A stretch of 64,000 bases of DNA, from assembly GCF_019059575.1 (NCBI RefSeq), contig NW_024883457.1, forward strand, positions 19,146-83,145. The letters run 5' to 3'. This document shows, piece by piece, positions 12,389-23,114 of the stretch (within the stretch, counting starts at the first letter, position 1; each line of letters begins with the position of its first letter). The position numbers and the translations under genes were made by a program. This DNA is from Amphibalanus amphitrite. Lineage: Eukaryota > Arthropoda > Thecostraca > Balanomorpha > Balanidae. A model generated the notes under the pieces. That model made no database searches, was not told the origin of the DNA, and was given only the letters and a program-made list of their open reading frames with translations.

Positions 12389-13571
12389 CCCTCGCGGGCC
12401 CGGGGGGGGCGTTTTTCGCCCCCCTGGCGAATATTTGCGATAGCTCCCGAACGCTTTGGGATAGGAAAGCGAAACTTTCAGTACCTTTTCTCCCATGAAT
12501 TTGACATCTTCTGAAGTAAAAAATTTGGACCTAGCCCCCTTGATGACGTCACAAGGTCCATTTTTCTAGACCCCTGCACGGCAAACTTCGGCGTCACAGA
12601 CGCAAACTTCAAATAGCTGCTAAAATGGAGTTTTAGAGATAAAAACAAATTACAAGCACGGTTGTGTAGCGTTTGACCTAGAGAAAAATAGAAAAATAGT
12701 TTTGGTGACCTGAGGTCAGAGGTCAGGTCAACGACCCCGAAATGTGGTTTTAGTTTTTCGTAAATAACTTAAACAAAAATGGTCCTAGAGCTACAGCAGT
12801 GGTACCATCGCATTCGCCTTGTCAAGCCGCGTCGAATGATATATATTTTGTTCGGAAAAGGTCAAATTTTATGTTGACCTCATGTGACCTCGAATGACCT
12901 CTGGTTGACCTTGACACATGAAAGGTCGTTTATGATGGATTTGTACCCGCTGATCACGAATCTGGCATCTATTTTTCTCTAAGCCTTCATTTAGAGCCTC
13001 TGGATGGCAAAATTGTCTTATTTATTATTACTAACTTGAATTAGTGAAATAGCCTCTAGCAAGGATACTCTTCTGTGACCTTGACCTTTGAGCAGCCTTG
13101 TATCGTAAGATGAACCACAAATAGGGAGCTGATAAGCCTAAAAACATTTCAAAACATCTTGGAAGTTAGCACGCAAGATGTGCGAAAAAGTGCCAAGTTT
13201 GAGGTCAATTTTGAGCGTGACCTTGACCTTGACCTTTGATTTTGAGCACATTTTCGGAATCCTCAGATTCTCTTCTTTCGTTTGACACCCAATTTTGCCG
13301 GTTTGATGCAGCTTGCGGTCTTCTAGAAGGCTTACTTTGAGATCACTACACATGTGCCGGTTTTTGCCTTTGACCTTGACCTCTGACCTTGAAAATTGAG
13401 CTGAGGTCAAAAATGTTAGGTGCTTTGGAATCGTCTCGTAAGGACCTTTCGTTTGGTATCGCTTTTGTTTCCGTAGCTCCCTTATTTACGGAGTTAGACA
13501 GGGGGGGGGGGCGAAAAACGCCCCCCCGGGCTGCGGTGGTTGGGATTACCCCCCGGGCCCGGCCGGGTTAA
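12385..13571. mobile_element. piggyBac-like TTAA MITE (long type, 1187 bp)
   Basis: It begins TTAACCCTCGCGGGCCCGGG and ends with the near inverse CCCGGGCCCGGCCGGGTTAA. Subterminal hairpins GGGGGGCGTTTTTCGCCCCC (left) and GGGGGGCGAAAAACGCCCCC (right) are inverses of each other. The interior is packed with TGACCT/AGGTCA hexamers (for example 12700-12730, 12870-12925, 13075-13095, 13215-13240, 13370-13410). No transposase is present. A TTAACCC start matches the CCC-beginning TIRs of piggyBac elements. Confidence 0.85.
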
Positions 13572-14334
13572 GTTGCAGCTGCAAGGGTGACGATACATAT
13601 AAGCTACATTCAAAATTTCATTGTAGTCTGGTCAATCGTTCCTAAGCTTCAGAAGCAGAACATACCCATGACTGAAACCCCACATTACTTCTGCTCTGCT
13701 GTGGACTGTACATGAGGTATTCTAGAGGCCGTTATGGGACCTTCAAAGTCCGTGTGCGGTGCGCCGGTGACCCTTAGAATTGCCGGCGTTGGGTCTCAGG
13801 AGCTGGCGTGCGGCCTTTATGGGGCCGTAGAGCAATGGGGAAGCTAAGGGGGCCGGAGGCCAGACCCCCATAGGTCATAGGGGCCAAATCGATGGGCCCA
13901 AACATCCCGCCGGCCGTGTTTTATTGTTGTTTATTTAAGTTTTATTTTTAAACTAATTCATGTAATCCATGATAAAAAGAAGTGTGCCAACATCAACTGT
14001 GCAAAAGGGCTCTCTGAGGCCCGTAGGGACTCTTGAAGGTCACTGTAAGACTTTAGGGGGCCTGCTTGGGAAAATCGCAGATCGATTTGGATCACGTTGC
14101 ATGCATGCATGTGCATTTACTCTGCTCATGCATCTCCTGACCGTAAGATGCTCGCTCAGTCATCTTACGACCGTCAATTTTGAAGGTTTTCCCGCCACGC
14201 TTCTTTAGAACCGGCTTTTTCCGGAGCAGTGGCGGCGCTGACTTTTTGGAAGGGGCCCGGCGTGAGATGGGGGGCCCAATCGCCACATCTTGCACACCCT
14301 ACGAGAATTTGAATCCGCGGTCCCTGAATATAGG

Positions 14335-16053
14335 TATGAGTAATTTGATTTGGAAAGCAACAAATTTCCGCACATCATTTTAGCAAAATTACTATTTTCT
14401 TCAGCCATCAGGTTACACAAAACTACAGTAAACTTTATGATCTAGTTTACACAAAACCAAAGCCCCGATTTTAACAAATGTAGATAAAATTTAAACAATT
14501 TTAAAAAATGTATCGTGGAGAAAATGAAAAGTGTAGATTTGTAAAGCCGGGATATTTCAATTTCACGGATTAGGCACTTAAAGAAATATCTTCACCTTTC
14601 TTTGAGCCACCAGCCTTCACCCACGTTTTACACGAATGTAGTGAAGCAGACAATGTGGCAACTCAAAATTGTGATGGTTTGAGATAATTATGACGGTAAA
14701 AGAAAAAGCAACACAAGGTTCCTTACCCTCGTTTTTTTCACATGGGTTCAGATGAGGCTTCAACTGTTGCCGACCTGAGGAGCTATAGGAACTTGAGCTT
14801 TCCAAAACTCAATTTCTAAGGGCACTGAGCAGTGTTTGGCTTTCACACGAATGCGATAATAAGTTATATGAAGTTGACAAAGCAAGCAAAGCAAAGCATG
14901 ATGCCCCGCGCGTCCGCCCGCGACCACGCCCCGCGTCCGACTCCCGACCGCCGCGTGACCCGAGGCGCCCGGCGGTCACGTGACCTACCGGCCGGGACTG
15001 CAAACGGCCCTCACCACCATTCTTGTATGACGTCATATCCTACTGAGGTGCTGATTGGTCGGAATTAGATACCTGAAGGTAATTATCTGCCGTAGTTATT
15101 TTTGTTTCATTGTTTTGCGTGTTTTCTTATATGAAATGTAATTAAAAAATTTGTCATATTTTAATCACCATTAAAACATAACTGAATAGGTATAAAAGAG
15201 AAATCGATATATACTTTCCTTGTTTTTAAGAATTCCGGAATTAGATACCCGAGGGAGCAAAGAGGGAGCAAGTTGCCACGCTGATTTAATACCTCATAGT
15301 CGAAAGGTGGGCTACTAGAACCAAAAATTGCTGTGTTTGTAAATAAATAAGTGATTTGAGGGCAAAAAATGCCCGGATTTAAACTTCTAAAATTATTTTG
15401 AACATAAAATATTTCAGTTTGAGGGATGTTAAGGCCTCTAAGGGTAGGTACTTTTTAGGTATCAAATAAGTTCCTCTGCGAAAGTTCCGTCGTGAAAACG
15501 GCCATCGTGTATCTGAGCATTATGGTTATTATTGAATTAAATTATTAGCAACGCTAAGCTGATTCCTATACTTCATCTTCGAAAATCTACACACGGTTAG
15601 GGCGTTGTAGATTTCGATTGTATTTTCCGTCAAGTAAATCCCAAAATCAGAGGAACCGTTCTTTTTATGAAACAGATTGCTAGTTTTTTGGCTGATAATT
15701 GCCGAATGTGAGTTGTAGGTTTGTGGAATTGTAGTTTGTACTTTCGGATTGTACTTTTTCCTTTATGAAACAGATTTGTACAATCGAAAGTACAAACCTA
15801 CAAACTACAACTACAATTCTACAATTCCAGGCTTTATGAAAAAGGACACAAGTGGTAGATTAATTTCGTTATTCGCCCATCGTGTGTTAAAGTCTAATGG
15901 CAATAATTTTCATTATTATACGCCCACAGCTTTACTCATTTGCAGCCCCCCACTCCCCCCTCTTCGGTGCCCCTCCTTGATGTCGAAGCCCAAAAGCGAA
16001 CCCTTTCTCACAGATGCGTTGGTGCTCGGTGCCAAAAATTTACTATAATAAAT
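14335..16053. other. Non-coding; local palindrome at 15713-15835
   Basis: No gene is seen. Around 15713-15835, a stretch beginning GTTGTAGGTTTGTGGAATTG is followed by an imperfect inverse containing GTACAATCGAAAGTACAAAC. Both lie next to TTTATGAAA strings, matching pieces near 2.3 and 4.05 kb. GGCCGTTTTCACGACGG-type end sequence is present inverted at 15485-15503. The 14900-15000 part is GC-rich with CpGs. Confidence 0.5.
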
Positions 16054-16320
16054 TTAATTGCCCAGTCCGAATACTATGCCAGCCATGATACGGTCGCTTT
16101 TCCTCAAGGGTGTTCTCATTGAATGTGCTCGCAGGCTCGCACATTCAATGCGAAAATTGCACTCATTTCATTCGTGCAATTTTCGAAAATAGCATCCTCA
16201 CTCCGTTCGGACGCTATTTTCGATAAAATAATGTCCTCACTTCGTTCGGACATTATTTTAAAACACCCTTGGGAAAGCGACCGAATAATGTCTGGTAAAG
16301 TACTCGGACCGGGCAATTAA
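16054..16320. mobile_element. Fold-back MITE with nested hairpins
   Basis: The ends TTAATTGCCCAGTCCGA and, inverted, TCGGACCGGGCAATTAA begin arms of about 60 bp that also share GGTCGCTTTCC and AAGGGTGTT with a few differences. Between them lie four successive small hairpins: CATTGAATGTGC with its inverse, GCAATTTTCG-type, AAAATAGC with its inverse around TCCGTTCGGA, and AAAATAATGTC with its inverse. The whole 267 bp could fold into a cruciform. No coding sequence and no certain target duplication. Confidence 0.75.
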
Positions 16321-16948
16321 ATATATATTATTTGGCCTTATGAGGCAGGTGAAAAACCTGCTCATACAATAGTGTCATAGCTGAACACCTGATATGATGG
16401 AAATTGGAAGGTGCTACCTTCAGTGCTGTGCCTCCCAAGGTCTAACGGACCTCTCATATAAGATTTGGTCAACTAGCATGTTTAATCTTTAATCTAGAGT
16501 ATGGGGCTTCTTGCCCCGGGCCGTGGGGCGTTTTGCCCTGGGGTTGGGGCAAAATGCCCCATTTGCAGTTGCTTCACAAATCACTTCATATCTGGGAGTC
16601 CGATCATAAGTGAATGAATTTGAGGGGTGGAATTTAAAGTAAAATGTCCCAAGAACGCATTGAGCACAAATTTGGCCTTCCAGGTGATGTAGGACAAAAG
16701 TTATGTAGCAAAATAAATTATCTGGGGCGTCTTGCCCCAGGCTACCCTATTCGTTAGAATCGTATTTTGGGCAGGAGGAAGGTGTGGCGCATTTAAGAAC
16801 AGGGCGCAATCTGACTTCTTTCCCCTAATAAATCGTCCAACAAGCAAATGCATGGCGTCCAAGTCATTTACCTATAACGAGATGCGAGTGCTCAAATGCA
16901 ACGTCTGTCACGGCCGAACCTGTCGAGTCGCCAATAGAGCGCCTAAAT
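16321..16948. other. Non-coding; GGGGCAAAATGCCCC-type palindromes
   Basis: Around 16505-16560 and 16725-16740, short palindromic phrases built from TTGCCCC and GGGGC recur. Nothing else is recognised. Confidence 0.45.
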
Positions 16949-17188
16949 GTTTGATAATTTGAAGCGTAAAAACTTTGGAAAAATATTGTAGGTCTTACAT
17001 GTTGAAAGAAACTTGAGGTCTAGATTGGCCTTCTCTTTCTTCTTTTCCGTTGATATGTAGTTGAAGACATCTTTGAGCCGTCTTCTGCCGTGGTCACGTA
17101 CTATGATATCATAAAGTCTTTCTTTTGATGGAATCAAAAGTAATATAAAGTTTAATGTTAGGCATGACACGACATTCATGTATTAAAT

Positions 17189-17226
17189 TCAGACCGGTTT
17201 CGAATCACAAGATTCATCTTCAGTGA
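17189..17226 (-). ncRNA. Hammerhead-type ribozyme motif in left (inverted) arm
   Basis: This is the reverse-complement copy of the motif at 18234-18271, placed there by the inverted arm. All core strings (CTGAAGA, GAAA) are intact on the minus strand. Confidence 0.72.
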
Positions 17227-17363
17227 CAAAACTCTTTTCAAATTAATACAGGACACATATTCAAACACACTTTTGATCATAAAATATATCGCACACGCAC
17301 ATGCAATAGTTCGAGTTCAGCTTCGAATTAGAAAACTGCCTAATGCAATTAAAAGTACAATGA

Positions 17364-18064
17364 TTGTGAAGAGAGCCATAGTGAATTCAGCGATTTACCG
17401 TGCCTTCAAAATAAGTTCAAACTACCTACTCTTCGACAGTGAAGTAAAGTTTTTAACGTCCTTTTTCTGCAACAATGGTTTTCCAAAACAATTTGTAGAA
17501 CGAACTGTCGGCGACTTCCTGAAGAAGCGCTTTGAGGAAATAAAAAGCTCTGTCACTGTCAACAAACTCGAGAAATACTTAGTGCTCCCATACTTTGGGG
17601 AACAGTCCATTAAAATGCAAAAAGAAGTTCTAGAAGTTCTCAGCAAGTTTTACCCATATTTGAACCCAAAAATAGTATTGCGTAACAGATTAACCATAGG
17701 ATCTATGTTTCGCTACAAGGATAGACTGCCCAAGTCGAGCATCTCTGGTGTGGTTTACAAATATAGTTGCGCCTCATGCCAGGCGTCATACGTTGGCTCC
17801 ACTTACCAACGCTTGTACACCAGAGTAGCTCAGCACTTAGGCAAGTCACATCGTACAGGTCAACTACTGTCATCTCCCTCAGCATCATCCATCAGAGACC
17901 ATGCCTTGTCATGTCAATCATCACTAGGGATAGACGACTTTCAAATTTTGAGTAGAAGCAGTACATTCCCTGATTTAAGAATTCTGGAATCGTTGTATAT
18001 TCATCGTCTGAGGCCGCAAATCAACGACATGTCCTCGGCGTATCCACTACGTATCACTGCTTAA
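17364..18064 (+). pseudogene. Penelope-like protein C-terminus: thumb/linker region and GIY-YIG endonuclease
   Basis: The frame is open for about 233 codons to a TAA at 18062-18064. The first half (AFKISSNYLLFDSEVKFL, then NNGFPKQFVERTVGDFL, then LVLPYFGEQS) matches the region after the reverse transcriptase in Penelope-like proteins. Next come FRYKDRLPKSS and VVYKYSCASCQASYVGSTYQ, then LYTRVAQHLG, the GIY-YIG nuclease core with its Cys pair, Tyr and Arg. The catalytic reverse transcriptase is absent, because the body begins at the inverted arm junction. The fragment has no stops or frameshifts. Full-length relatives are several hundred residues longer, so it cannot be autonomous. Confidence 0.9.
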
Positions 18065-18233
18065 CTGTGTACTTTTATGTAGTTTCGTTGTGTACGTCAT
18101 TGTACTTTTAATTGCATTAGGCAGTTTTCTAATTCGAAGCTGAACTCGAACTATTGCATGTGCGTGTGCGATATATTTTATGATCAAAAGTGTGTTTGAA
18201 TATGTGTCCTGTATTAATTTGAAAAGAGTTTTG

Positions 18234-18271
18234 TCACTGAAGATGAATCTTGTGATTCGAAACCGGTCTGA
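18234..18271 (+). ncRNA. Hammerhead-type ribozyme motif in right arm
   Basis: TCA (stem I), then CTGAAGA (core, matching CUGANGA), then stem II GAATC, loop TTGT, GATTC, then GAAA (core), CCGG (stem III) and TC ending the cleavage site, followed by TGA pairing back to stem I. All invariant core positions are present. Stem III is only the palindrome CCGG, too short to close in a monomer but able to pair in a dimer. Penelope-like elements are known to carry such minimal hammerheads in their terminal repeats. Confidence 0.75.
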
Positions 18272-18459
18272 ATTTAATACATGAATGTCGTGTCATGCCT
18301 AACATTAAACTTTATATTACTTTTGATTCCATCAAAAGAAAGACTTTATGATATCATAGTACGTGACCACGGCAGAAGACGGCTCAAAGATGTCTTCAAC
18401 TACATATCAACGGAAAAGAAGAAAGAGAAGGCCAATCTAGACCTCAAGTTTGATAATTT

Positions 18460-19970
18460 AATCCACGACTCGGATGCTCAATGCATTGCAGTTTGTAAGC
18501 CTTCTAGCGCAGTCAAATGCCAGTGCAGAGCGACGTTCCATTACAGTGCATTGGTGTGCGCCATTCAGCAAAACAACTGGCAACAAATTACCGAACATGT
18601 CACAAACTTATGGGAAAGATCGGAAGGGATACAAGTTTCAGTGAGCAGTTTAAGTTTTACATGCGCCGTGGCAATGGCACATGGAGACCAAGCATGTGAC
18701 ACTCTCTGGCCGGTCTCGAATGTAGCTGATGTCGGAAGGTCTTCCTAAATTCATCAGAACATGACTGATGTGACCTGCCGGCGTCGGAAATGTCTGGTGT
18801 CGGGGCACGTGATTGGCACTTGGAGAGCACGTCAGGGCTCTGCCGGCGTCGGCACGCCTCGTATAGCTGAAGCAGGACTTCCGAGCCAGAGACATGTATG
18901 GCTTGTCCTTATAGAATCTGAGCCAGGATGGACAGCGTCCAGCCTTCAGATGACACATAGAGGCGTGAATTAAGTGGGAATTTCAGTCGAACGGGCGATC
19001 GCGGCACATCTGCGGCGAGTGAATGGGTTTATCTGTGGTTAAAGGGAGAAACTCAGCGGGAACAGCCCGATCCGGCCCCGGCGCGCTTCTATTGCATTAT
19101 CTTCTGTAACTCGGCAACCACCCGACCGATCGACAAGCGGTCTCATGCACCAGATGATCCTATCCGTTTTACCATAAATTCGACTGCCCTTTGATGCAGC
19201 TGGAGAATTATTCTGCCATGTGCCAGGTGATTCTATACATGAATAAGAGATGAGGCATACCGTACAAAAATAACCGACATGTCGATCGGCGCAGCGGTTG
19301 CTCAGATAAGGCCTCTCAAAAACGGTACCTACATAGCGGAACAGCCTTGACACCCCTGAGACGTGGCCCACGTGCCACGACCATCACCTAGAAACATCTG
19401 AAGTAGTCCATTACGAGGTAGAATGGGACTAGCCAACAAAATAGACCGTATATGTAGGTCCATCGGTCCAGTGCTGGTTGCGCCATTGACCCATGGGCTG
19501 CGCCTACCACTTTTCAGTGCACGATATTTATGCAGAACACTGCGAATCGATACCTACGTTCTGCTGCTGCTTTGCTGATTTTCCACTTGCCTTGATTTTC
19601 ACCCTGGATCCTAGCGAAACGCATACTAATGTACATACTAATGCCTGCAGAGTATCGAAATCAGATCGTCTGATTTCGATGCTAGTCACGTGTATCCTAG
19701 TCGGCCTAGCCGCTATATGATATGGATGCGCATCGTGCAATGTAGGTAGGTACTCGCTATAGTCACATACGAGCTGGTGAATTGGTGACCGTGGGTGTCG
19801 AGACGCTGCAGGTCGACTATCAAGTAACCGCTGCCGGCAGTGCTCACTTGTCATTCAAACCAATTGTGTGTCGTGGAATTGTCATGTGTCATTTGTCCGT
19901 CCTTTTTAAGTAATCATTCTTTCTGTAAATGAAAATATAATCAGCCAATTCAAACCAATATCCTGTGATA
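18460..19970. other. No gene recognised; moderately GC-rich
   Basis: Short frames only. Fragments of the dispersed GATCGGNNCAGCGGTTGCTC repeat occur at 19285-19320, and matches to the 5.9-kb repeat at about 19395-19475. The palindromic ATCAGATCGTCTGATTTCGA phrase lies at 19661-19680. Confidence 0.45.
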
Positions 19971-20445
19971 TTAAAGGGACCCTCCCACCTTCAAAAAAGT
20001 TAATGAATTGGCACGAAAGTGATGTCGCTCGGTTCAGAAAGAGCGAAAACGAATATCTACCAAATTTCATCGAAAAATATTCACCGGTTTTCAAGATATT
20101 AGACTTTTGCTTTTGTTTACTTTTTGGGATCTCCGCTGTTCCTAGCGACTTTATTTGAAAGTGCGGCATTTGTTGCGCGCAAAGCAGCATATACCACCGC
20201 GTGCTACCAAACGTTTTAGTAAAAGATTTAAAAATCGTTAGATCTCCGCTGACGTCACAAATTCTAAGGGGGCATACCAATGCACTAGCCCCTTAGAATC
20301 CGAAAACTGCAAGTTTGAAATTCCATATCTCCGAATAAAAGCATTTGTCGATGTTGTGAGTGCCCAAACCGGTATTTGCAGGCCATGGCCACCAATTTGG
20401 CTATCTCAACTCAAAACTAATGTTAAGGTGGGAGTGTCCCTTTAA
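19971..20445 (+). mobile_element. TTAAAGGGAC MITE, copy 1 (475 bp)
   Basis: It begins TTAAAGGGACCCTCCCACCT and ends GGTGGGAGTGTCCCTTTAA, inverted copies with few differences. The interior includes TTAATGAATTGGCACG, GATCTCCGCTGTTCCTAGCG and a TGACGTCA-type site near 20250. It is nearly colinear with 23648-24150. TTAA at both tips suggests TTAA target choice. No protein. Confidence 0.88.
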
Positions 20446-20723
20446 CCGCTTCATGATTCAGCCAACATTGGCCAAAAGCTGTAGCGCCTCGAGGTCACTG
20501 CAAACGCCCATGTATAAATCCTAGGTTGAAATGAAGTTCGTGGCAAATGCAATATCAAGCTCACAGACGTGATTTCACGGTCAAAGTAGGGAGAGTTGCG
20601 GTCGATTGCAACACTTGTTACATTTCGCATTGTGTACCTCATAGGTATGTCTTATGTTTTGGCTATTGTTATATAATATATACTTTTATATAGTGCTTCT
20701 GTTATATTGTTATATATTTCGCG

Positions 20724-20805
20724 ATCGGCCGCTTTTTGCGCGAGTTATTCACGAAAAATCGAGGGGGTCCGTTGGACCTCCCCATAAGTGCGACGGCTAA
20801 TTTTT
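20724..20805 (+). mobile_element. Truncated right end of a piggyBac-like MITE
   Basis: CGCGAGTTATTCACGAAAAA followed by TCGAGGGGGTCCGTTGGACC, then CATAAGTGCGACGGCTAA, matches the right ends of the elements at 27471-28330 and 57379-58260. The rest of the element is missing. A further degenerate end (G-run, then CGGCCGGCGAGCGCTAA) lies at about 20958-20998. Confidence 0.55.
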
Positions 20806-21144
20806 TAACGATACATTCGAATGAAGCAAATTGATGGAATGGGATCCTGCCTCCCTGAAGGAGGGGAGCGACCCCTTCTAAATTTTAAATTTGGAAATGC
20901 GACCTCTGCTCCCTGTTTCGCCCTTAATTGACCTAATCGCGAAAGAAAAACCCTTTGGGGGGGGGGGGGGGTATCCCCTCGGCCGGCGAGCGCTAAGTAG
21001 CTGATTTGTACTGACTGACCCAGGCCGCCAAAGGAGCTACATATGGCCAACCCAAATGCACTGCACCGCTGTTTTCATTTCTGTAGCTTACCTCATGCCT
21101 GCCGACGCCGACAAGTTTTAGCGCTCCTTTCACGCTATTCTCTG

Positions 21145-22068
21145 TTAACCCTCGCCGGCACAGGGGGGGGGGGGGTTGATGCAACCCCCCTAAGGTTTTT
21201 CGCAAATAACTCGCGTAAAAAGCGGCCGATCGCGACGAAACGTTCAGTACCCTCGCATTGATCAATTTTACACCTACCCTGAAAATTTCATGGCCCTGAC
21301 CCCAATGACCTTTGACCTGTGACCTCTTTTCCGAGACCATGTTTGGCCGGAATCGCGATTCGGCGTATGTCGGCTAACATTAGCCGCGCGTTTGCACTTT
21401 GCAAGCTTTTTGTGGTTTCAAACGTTCAAACATGTGATTTGATGTCGCTCCCATACATTAGGGTGGGTGTCAAGGTCACCTGAAGGTCAGGTCAGGTCAT
21501 TGACCTTTGGTGACCTCGGGTGACTTCGGTTCACTTTTTCGAGTTTTACATGTTGCCAGGCTAGTTTTTGGAGATGAATTCGAATTTGGCAACCATTTGA
21601 ACATTACGAAGTAGTTTTGGTGCCTTCGTAACATGTTACGAAGCTGTCAGAGGCGGTTGACACGTATTACGAATACCCGTCACAACTCCTACCGGTTGAC
21701 CTGACCTGACCTGACCCGACCAGGTCTAAATGCTTAAAGACATCATCTCTGATCAAAACTAACACGATATTCATGATCAGCACCCTGGAAAACCTCCTAG
21801 CAGCCACAATTTACGACTTTCTAACAGGTCCCGATTTTCCCGGTTTTCGGATTATTGACCTGACCTGGAAGGTCACCCGATGACCTAGGACCTTAAAATT
21901 GGGTATCATCGGCTTTCTCGTGACGGGCAACACGCTCGTTTTTTCCGCGAAGCTATAGCTCGATCAGGGGCCAAACGTGAGGGGGGTCGTACCAACCCCA
22001 CCCCACCCCACCCCCCCCCCCCTTGTGCCGTCGAAGGACGCAAAATGGCCTGTGCCGGCGAGGGTTAA
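21145..22068 (-). mobile_element. piggyBac-like TTAA MITE (short type, 924 bp)
   Basis: It begins TTAACCCTCGCCGGCACAGG and ends GTGCCGGCGAGGGTTAA. A left G-run followed by GTTGATGCAACCCCCC forms a subterminal hairpin, and long C-runs occur near the right end. Interior AGGTCA/TGACCT clusters lie at 21298-21325, 21470-21530, 21700-21725 and 21855-21890. The internal order (GAGACCATG, then CGGCGTATGTCGGC) is inverted relative to the copies at 27.5 and 57.4 kb, so I assign minus orientation. Confidence 0.85.
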
Positions 22069-22139
22069 ACTCCGATTGCGCTTTTTTGTGAATCAAGGAC
22101 CCCATCGCTTATTGAAATACCTCAGCACCAATGATAAGC

Positions 22140-22363
22140 CGGTGAGCCGGCAGCGCCCCCCCCCCCCCCCCTGCATATCCTGTTTTCATTGAGCTACACC
22201 GGCAGACGCGTCACGGCGCGTTTCCCGGGGAGGTCGGCCGCGGCAGAGCGCCTCTGGGGGAGGTCGGCCGCGGCACGCGCTGGCCGCTGCCGACTCCCGG
22301 CCCGCTCCGGCTGCCGCCGCCGGCGGCGCGCCGTCACTCTCGTTGGTAGCCGTAGTGACTGCG

Positions 22364-22412
<49 letters not shown>

Positions 22413-22545
22413 AGAGAGCAGCGTCGGCTCGACGGACGCGGGTGACGGTGGCACGGGCGGCGAGCGGTGACCCCGACCCAGGACCGGCGGCACGCCAGGG
22501 GCCAGCTGCGGCGCCGACTCGGCTCACAACAGGCGAGTGACGTCA
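22140..22545. other. CpG-rich block with GCG triplet repeat
   Basis: A strongly CpG-rich 400 bp contains CGTCGTCGTCGTC followed by (GCG)n at about 22363-22412. All six frames are open over parts of it as poly-Ala, poly-Arg or poly-Ser, so no frame is credible. A TGACGTCA (CRE-type) site lies at 22537-22544 near its end. It could be a promoter or 5' exon of an unseen gene, but I see no supporting exon. Confidence 0.4.
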
Positions 22546-22830
22546 TCCGGTCCGAGCTATATCGTTCTTTTAATTATCACACTGTTTTGTTAATCATCAA
22601 CACTTATTTTAATTACCTATCTCATATCAGGCCTACTCCTGTGACAGGTAGCATTGCCATGAAAAACAATGAGCTTATGTTCCTGCGATCATAACGCGAT
22701 TTAGCGTGCCATTGCACACCTAATGCATACGATCTAGCGGCTAGCACTCAGTAGAACAAACAAGTAATCCCTCCTTGCATTTGCTGTAGGCATTCCTTTG
22801 TTGCATTCCTGTGAAGTTAACCAACACAGC

Positions 22831-23114
22831 AGCCGTTTCCACGACGGGCTATCTGGTGAGTGCACCTAATTTGACCAAATCTGCACTTCATGTTTTTTAC
22901 AGCAAATATCTTCATATCGTGAATTTATTTCAGAGTTTTAATCGAAAACAATGTCTGATAATTTGAAACATCAGGCATTGAGCAATTAGTGAAACCCTAT
23001 AGCTGATAGCTTCTAAGATCTACAATGAACCTAGATTTACCAAATGTGAGCCAAAGGTGCAGCCAATGTACACTAAATGTGTACCACTACCAGTTAGCCG
23101 TCGTGAAAACGGCT
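22831..23114. mobile_element. Small MITE with AGCCGTTTNCACGACGG ends
   Basis: The left end AGCCGTTTCCACGACGG and the right end CCGTCGTGAAAACGGCT are inverses with one difference, enclosing 284 bp without coding capacity. Single ends of the same family occur at 6094-6112 and 15485-15503. No certain target duplication. Confidence 0.65.

Larger units (their letters stand above)
9835..14334. mobile_element. hAT-like element of 4.5 kb with perfect 8-bp TSD
   Basis: The 16-bp terminal inverted repeat CAGGGACCGCGGATTC lies at 9843-9858 and, inverted, at 14311-14326. The outside flanks are identical 8-mers, AATATAGG, at 9835-9842 and 14327-14334. Subterminal AGGGTGTGCAA-type text occurs inside both ends. 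Terminal CAGGG and an 8-bp duplication are hallmarks of hAT transposons. No transposase is recognisable. The interior holds a degenerate GAGGGCCC repeat, a hAT MITE (11174-11327) and two TTAA MITEs (11522-13571), so much of its length is later insertion. Confidence 0.85.
16949..18459 (+). mobile_element. Penelope-like retroelement, 5'-truncated, with 355-bp inverted arms
   Basis: Arms at 17009-17363 and 18097-18451 appear to be exact or nearly exact reverse complements. They flank a 733-bp body that encodes a C-terminal Penelope protein fragment. Perfect 12-bp direct repeats GTTTGATAATTT lie at 16949-16960 and 18448-18459, consistent with a target duplication that overlaps the right arm end by 4 bases. 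About 48 bp of extra sequence sits between the left repeat and the left arm. Inverted LTR-like repeats plus a short one-sided extension are known for Penelope-like elements. Each arm carries a hammerhead-type motif and a short reading frame (about 56 codons, YDIIVRDHGRRRLKDVF) that may be the start of the Penelope ORF. Confidence 0.88.

Noticed and set aside
18281..18748. 155-codon frame starting MNVVSCLTLNFILLL
   Set aside because: The first 57 codons are the Penelope arm, and the rest runs into unrelated flanking DNA after the 12-bp duplication. It is not an independent gene.
22186..22546. Poly-Ala/Arg/Pro frames in all directions
   Set aside because: They are the six readings of a GCG triplet repeat in a CpG-rich block.
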